Source: Pseudomonadota bacterium (GTDB lineage Bacteria; Pseudomonadota; Alphaproteobacteria; Acetobacterales; Acetobacteraceae). Taken from it: 7,918 nt of DNA. The notes under the pieces are model-generated. The model had not been told where the DNA came from, searched no databases, and saw only the letters and a list, made by a program, of their open reading frames with translations. The stretch is from positions 1 to 7,918 of the forward strand of contig JAJZFF010000458.1 in the NCBI GenBank assembly GCA_021805485.1, read 5' to 3'. The number at the start of each line of letters is the position of its first letter. Within the stretch, counting starts at the first letter, position 1. Below, in pieces: positions 6,056-7,918 of this stretch. Both the position numbers and the translations under genes were made by a program.

Positions 6056-6104
6056 GATGGCGCGGTTCCTTGCAGACTATCGCCACGATATTGCCCTGGG
6101 CCGC

Positions 6105-6123
6105 GCGAATCGCAAGGATTCGC
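6105..6123. promoter_or_regulatory. Perfect inverted repeat GCGAATC-GCAAG-GATTCGC, likely operator of the Lrp-type regulator
   Basis: Seven-base arms flank a 5-base spacer. The site stands 49 bases from the regulator start codon and 52 bases from the dehydrogenase start codon, almost exactly midway in the divergent spacer. Centre-to-centre arm spacing of 12 bases and overall length suit a dimeric Lrp/AsnC protein. Which protein binds is inferred from position. Confidence 0.6.
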
Positions 6124-6163
6124 TCCGCCCGCCCGCCTAGACTCGGCGCACCGCCCTCACGCC

Positions 6164-6168
6164 GGGAG
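6164..6168 (+). promoter_or_regulatory. Ribosome binding site of the mdeB-type gene
   Basis: GGGAG is followed by 7 bases and then ATG at 6176. It supports this start, and the resulting N-terminus aligns from memory with the usual start of MdeB-type proteins. Confidence 0.7.
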
Positions 6169-6175
6169 ACCGCGA

Positions 6176-7918
6176 ATGACGCCGCATCTGAAAACCGCCG
6201 AACAGCGCCTGCTCTGGCTGTCGCACTGGATGATCCACAACGCCAACCACCTCCGGCCGAAGGTGGACGGGATCAAGACCGGCGGGCACCAGGCCTCCTC
6301 CGCCTCGATGGTGGGCATCATGGCGGCGCTGTATTTCACCGCGCTGCGTCCGGAGGACCGCGTCGCGGTGAAGCCGCACGCCGCCCCGGTGTTCCACGCG
6401 ATGCAATATCTGATGGGCAACACCACGCGCGAGCGGATCGGGAATTTCCGCGGCTTCGGCGGCACCCAGAGCTATCCGAGCCGCACCAAGGACGATGACG
6501 ACGTCGATTTTTCCACCGGATCGGTCGGGCTCGGCGTCGCCATCACCTCCTTCGCCGCGCTGGTGCAGGACTATATCGCGGCGAAGCAATGGGGGCGGGA
6601 TGTGCGGCGCGGCCGTATGGTCGCGCTGATGGGCGATGCCGAGATCGACGAGGGCAACATCCACGAATGTCTCCAGGAAGGGTGGAAGAACGGGCTGCGC
6701 GATGTGTGGTGGGTGATCGACTACAACCGCCAGTCGCTCGACGGGGTGGCGCGCGAGGGGCTGTGGCAGCGCATCGAGAAGATCTTCGAGGCGTTCGGCT
6801 GGGACGTGGTGCGGATCAAATACGGCGCGTTGCAGCGCGCGGCCTTCGACGAGCCGGGCGGGGAGGCGCTGCGACGCTGGATCGATTCCTGCCCCAACCA
6901 GCGCTACGCGGCACTCACCTTCCAGGGCGGCGCCGCCTGGCGCAAGCGCCTGCTCGACGAGCTGGGCGACCAGGGCGCGGTCTCGGCGCTGATCGCCCGG
7001 CGCAGCGATGCCGAGCTGGCCGCGCTGATGGAGAATCTCGGCGGCAACTGCGTGCAGACCATGGCGGACACCTTCGCCGCCATCGATCACGACCGCCCGA
7101 CCTGCTTCCTCGCCTACACGATCAAGGGCTGGGGCACGCCGATCGCCGGGCACAAGGACAATCACGGCGGGGTGATGACGGTCGAGCAGATGCGGGCCTG
7201 GCAGCGCCACATGGGGGTGGGGCAGGGCGAGGAATGGGAGCGTTTCGCCGCGGTGGCGGACGTGGAGGGCTTCCGCGCGTGGCTCGATGCGGTGCCCTTC
7301 TTCGCCGCCGGCCGCCGCCGGCACGACGATGCGCACCTGCCGGTCCCCGCCCTCGCTTCACCCGGCGAGCGGGAGATCTCCACCCAGGCCGCCTTCGGCC
7401 GCATTCTTGATGATCTCGCCCGTGGCGACAGCGCGCTCGCGTCGCGCATTCTCACCACCTCGCCCGACGTCACCGGCACCACCTCGCTCGGCCCCTGGGT
7501 GAACCGCCGCCGCCTGTTCGCCCGCGAGGCGATGGCGGACCTGTTCCGCGCCGAGAAAATCCCCTCGACCGCGCGCTGGGATTTCGCGCCCGAGGGCCAG
7601 CATCTCGAACTCGGCATCGCCGAGACCAACCTGATGCTGCTGCTCGCCGCCGCCGGCCTCGCCCGTTCGCTGTTCGGCCGCCGCCTGATCCCCATCGGCA
7701 CCGTCTACGATCCGTTCATCGCCCGCGGGCTCGATGCGCTGAACTACGCCTGTTACCAGGATGCCCGCTTCCTGCTGGTCGGCACGCCCTCCGGCGTCAC
7801 CCTCGCGCCGGAGGGTGGGGCGCACCAGTCGATCGGCACGCCGGCGATCGGCATGACCCAGCCCGGCCTCGCCGCCTTCGAGCCGGCCTTCGCCGACGAG
7901 CTGGCGGCGATCATGGAA
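6176..7918 (+). CDS. mdeB: Homodimeric 2-oxoacid dehydrogenase E1 component, MdeB/AceE family (thiamine diphosphate enzyme), C-terminus cut by window edge
   Basis: I translated 581 residues from the ATG at 6176; the frame is still open at the window end, so the C-terminal quarter or so of a roughly 780-residue protein is missing. The transketolase-like fold is clear. The N-terminal half has HNANHLRP (21-28), GGHQASSASM (37-45), STGSVGLG (113-120) and the thiamine diphosphate/Mg motif GDAEIDEGN (153-161) running to Asn184 in DYNRQSLDG. HKDNH (326-330) and the second-half signature LELGIAETN follow, with Glu483 as the likely catalytic glutamate that activates the cofactor. The family decarboxylates 2-oxoacids and passes the acyl group to a lipoyl E2. 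The MdeB branch is linked to 2-oxobutyrate from methionine gamma-lyase, giving propionyl-CoA. An Lrp-type gene is divergent, as expected for an mde locus. Substrate choice between pyruvate and 2-oxobutyrate is not visible in the sequence. Confidence 0.88.
   Translation, partial: MTPHLKTAEQRLLWLSHWMIHNANHLRPKVDGIKTGGHQASSASMVGIMAALYFTALRPEDRVAVKPHAAPVFHAMQYLMGNTTRERIGNFRGFGGTQSYPSRTKDDDDVDFSTGSVGLGVAITSFAALVQDYIAAKQWGRDVRRGRMVALMGDAEIDEGNIHECLQEGWKNGLRDVWWVIDYNRQSLDGVAREGLWQRIEKIFEAFGWDVVRIKYGALQRAAFDEPGGEALRRWIDSCPNQRYAALTFQGGAAWRKRLLDELGDQGAVSALIARRSDAELAALMENLGGNCVQTMADTFAAIDHDRPTCFLAYTIKGWGTPIAGHKDNHGGVMTVEQMRAWQRHMGVGQGEEWERFAAVADVEGFRAWLDAVPFFAAGRRRHDDAHLPVPALASPGEREISTQAAFGRILDDLARGDSALASRILTTSPDVTGTTSLGPWVNRRRLFAREAMADLFRAEKIPSTARWDFAPEGQHLELGIAETNLMLLLAAAGLARSLFGRRLIPIGTVYDPFIARGLDALNYACYQDARFLLVGTPSGVTLAPEGGAHQSIGTPAIGMTQPGLAAFEPAFADELAAIME

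Larger units (their letters stand above)
6056..6175. promoter_or_regulatory. Divergent promoter region of the lrp-type and mdeB-type genes
   Basis: A 120-base spacer must hold both promoters. It contains a 19-base inverted repeat at 6105-6123. Possible -10-like hexamers are TAGACT on the plus strand (6138-6143) and sequences around GATAGT on the minus strand (6076-6081), but without good -35 boxes at standard spacing. I do not assign exact promoters. Confidence 0.55.

Noticed and set aside
6137..7336. Minus-strand open frame (399 codons) opposite the mdeB-type gene
   Set aside because: The plus strand carries a full thiamine diphosphate enzyme in the same place. The minus frame lacks motifs and has shadow-like composition.

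Overview
The window is GC-rich throughout (by eye about two thirds G+C) with strong G/C third positions. The protein types are typical of a free-living alphaproteobacterium: a Rieske N-demethylase of the glycine-betaine/stachydrine type, an MdeB-type 2-oxoacid dehydrogenase with an Lrp regulator, and a hybrid GGDEF-EAL protein. Acetobacteraceae-like or Rhizobiales-like hosts both fit, and the sequence alone does not settle this. I see no tRNA, rRNA, CRISPR array, transposase or phage gene.

Left part (1-3085, all minus strand). Read in the direction of transcription, it starts with an MFS permease of the anion:cation symporter type (1787-3085). A 315-base gap full of dyads follows (1472-1786). 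Next come a Rieske oxygenase alpha subunit (230-1471) and, one base after its stop codon, a Cys/Met-metabolism PLP enzyme that runs off the left edge (1-228). The last two are almost certainly co-translated. The permease probably supplies a substrate, but the structured gap suggests separate or attenuated expression.

Middle part (3086-5569). A 324-base divergent spacer separates the permease from a plus-strand, six-helix membrane protein with GGDEF and EAL domains. Both cyclic-di-GMP catalytic sites look intact, and the inhibitory I-site of the cyclase is absent.

Right part (5585-7918). A minus-strand Lrp/AsnC regulator converges on the cyclic-di-GMP gene and diverges from an MdeB-type homodimeric 2-oxoacid dehydrogenase E1 that runs off the right edge. 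A perfect 19-bp inverted repeat lies almost exactly midway between the two start codons and is the best operator candidate in the window.

How the genes may work together (inference): the PLP lyase-type enzyme at the left edge and the MdeB/Lrp pair at the right edge are the classes that make up the methionine gamma-lyase pathway of Pseudomonas putida (mdeR, mdeA, mdeB). The Rieske enzyme belongs to the group that removes N-methyl groups from quaternary amines. Together they could be a locus for uptake, N-demethylation and carbon-chain catabolism of an N-methylated, possibly sulfur-containing, amino acid. That is a hypothesis. The cyclic-di-GMP gene between them may be unrelated.
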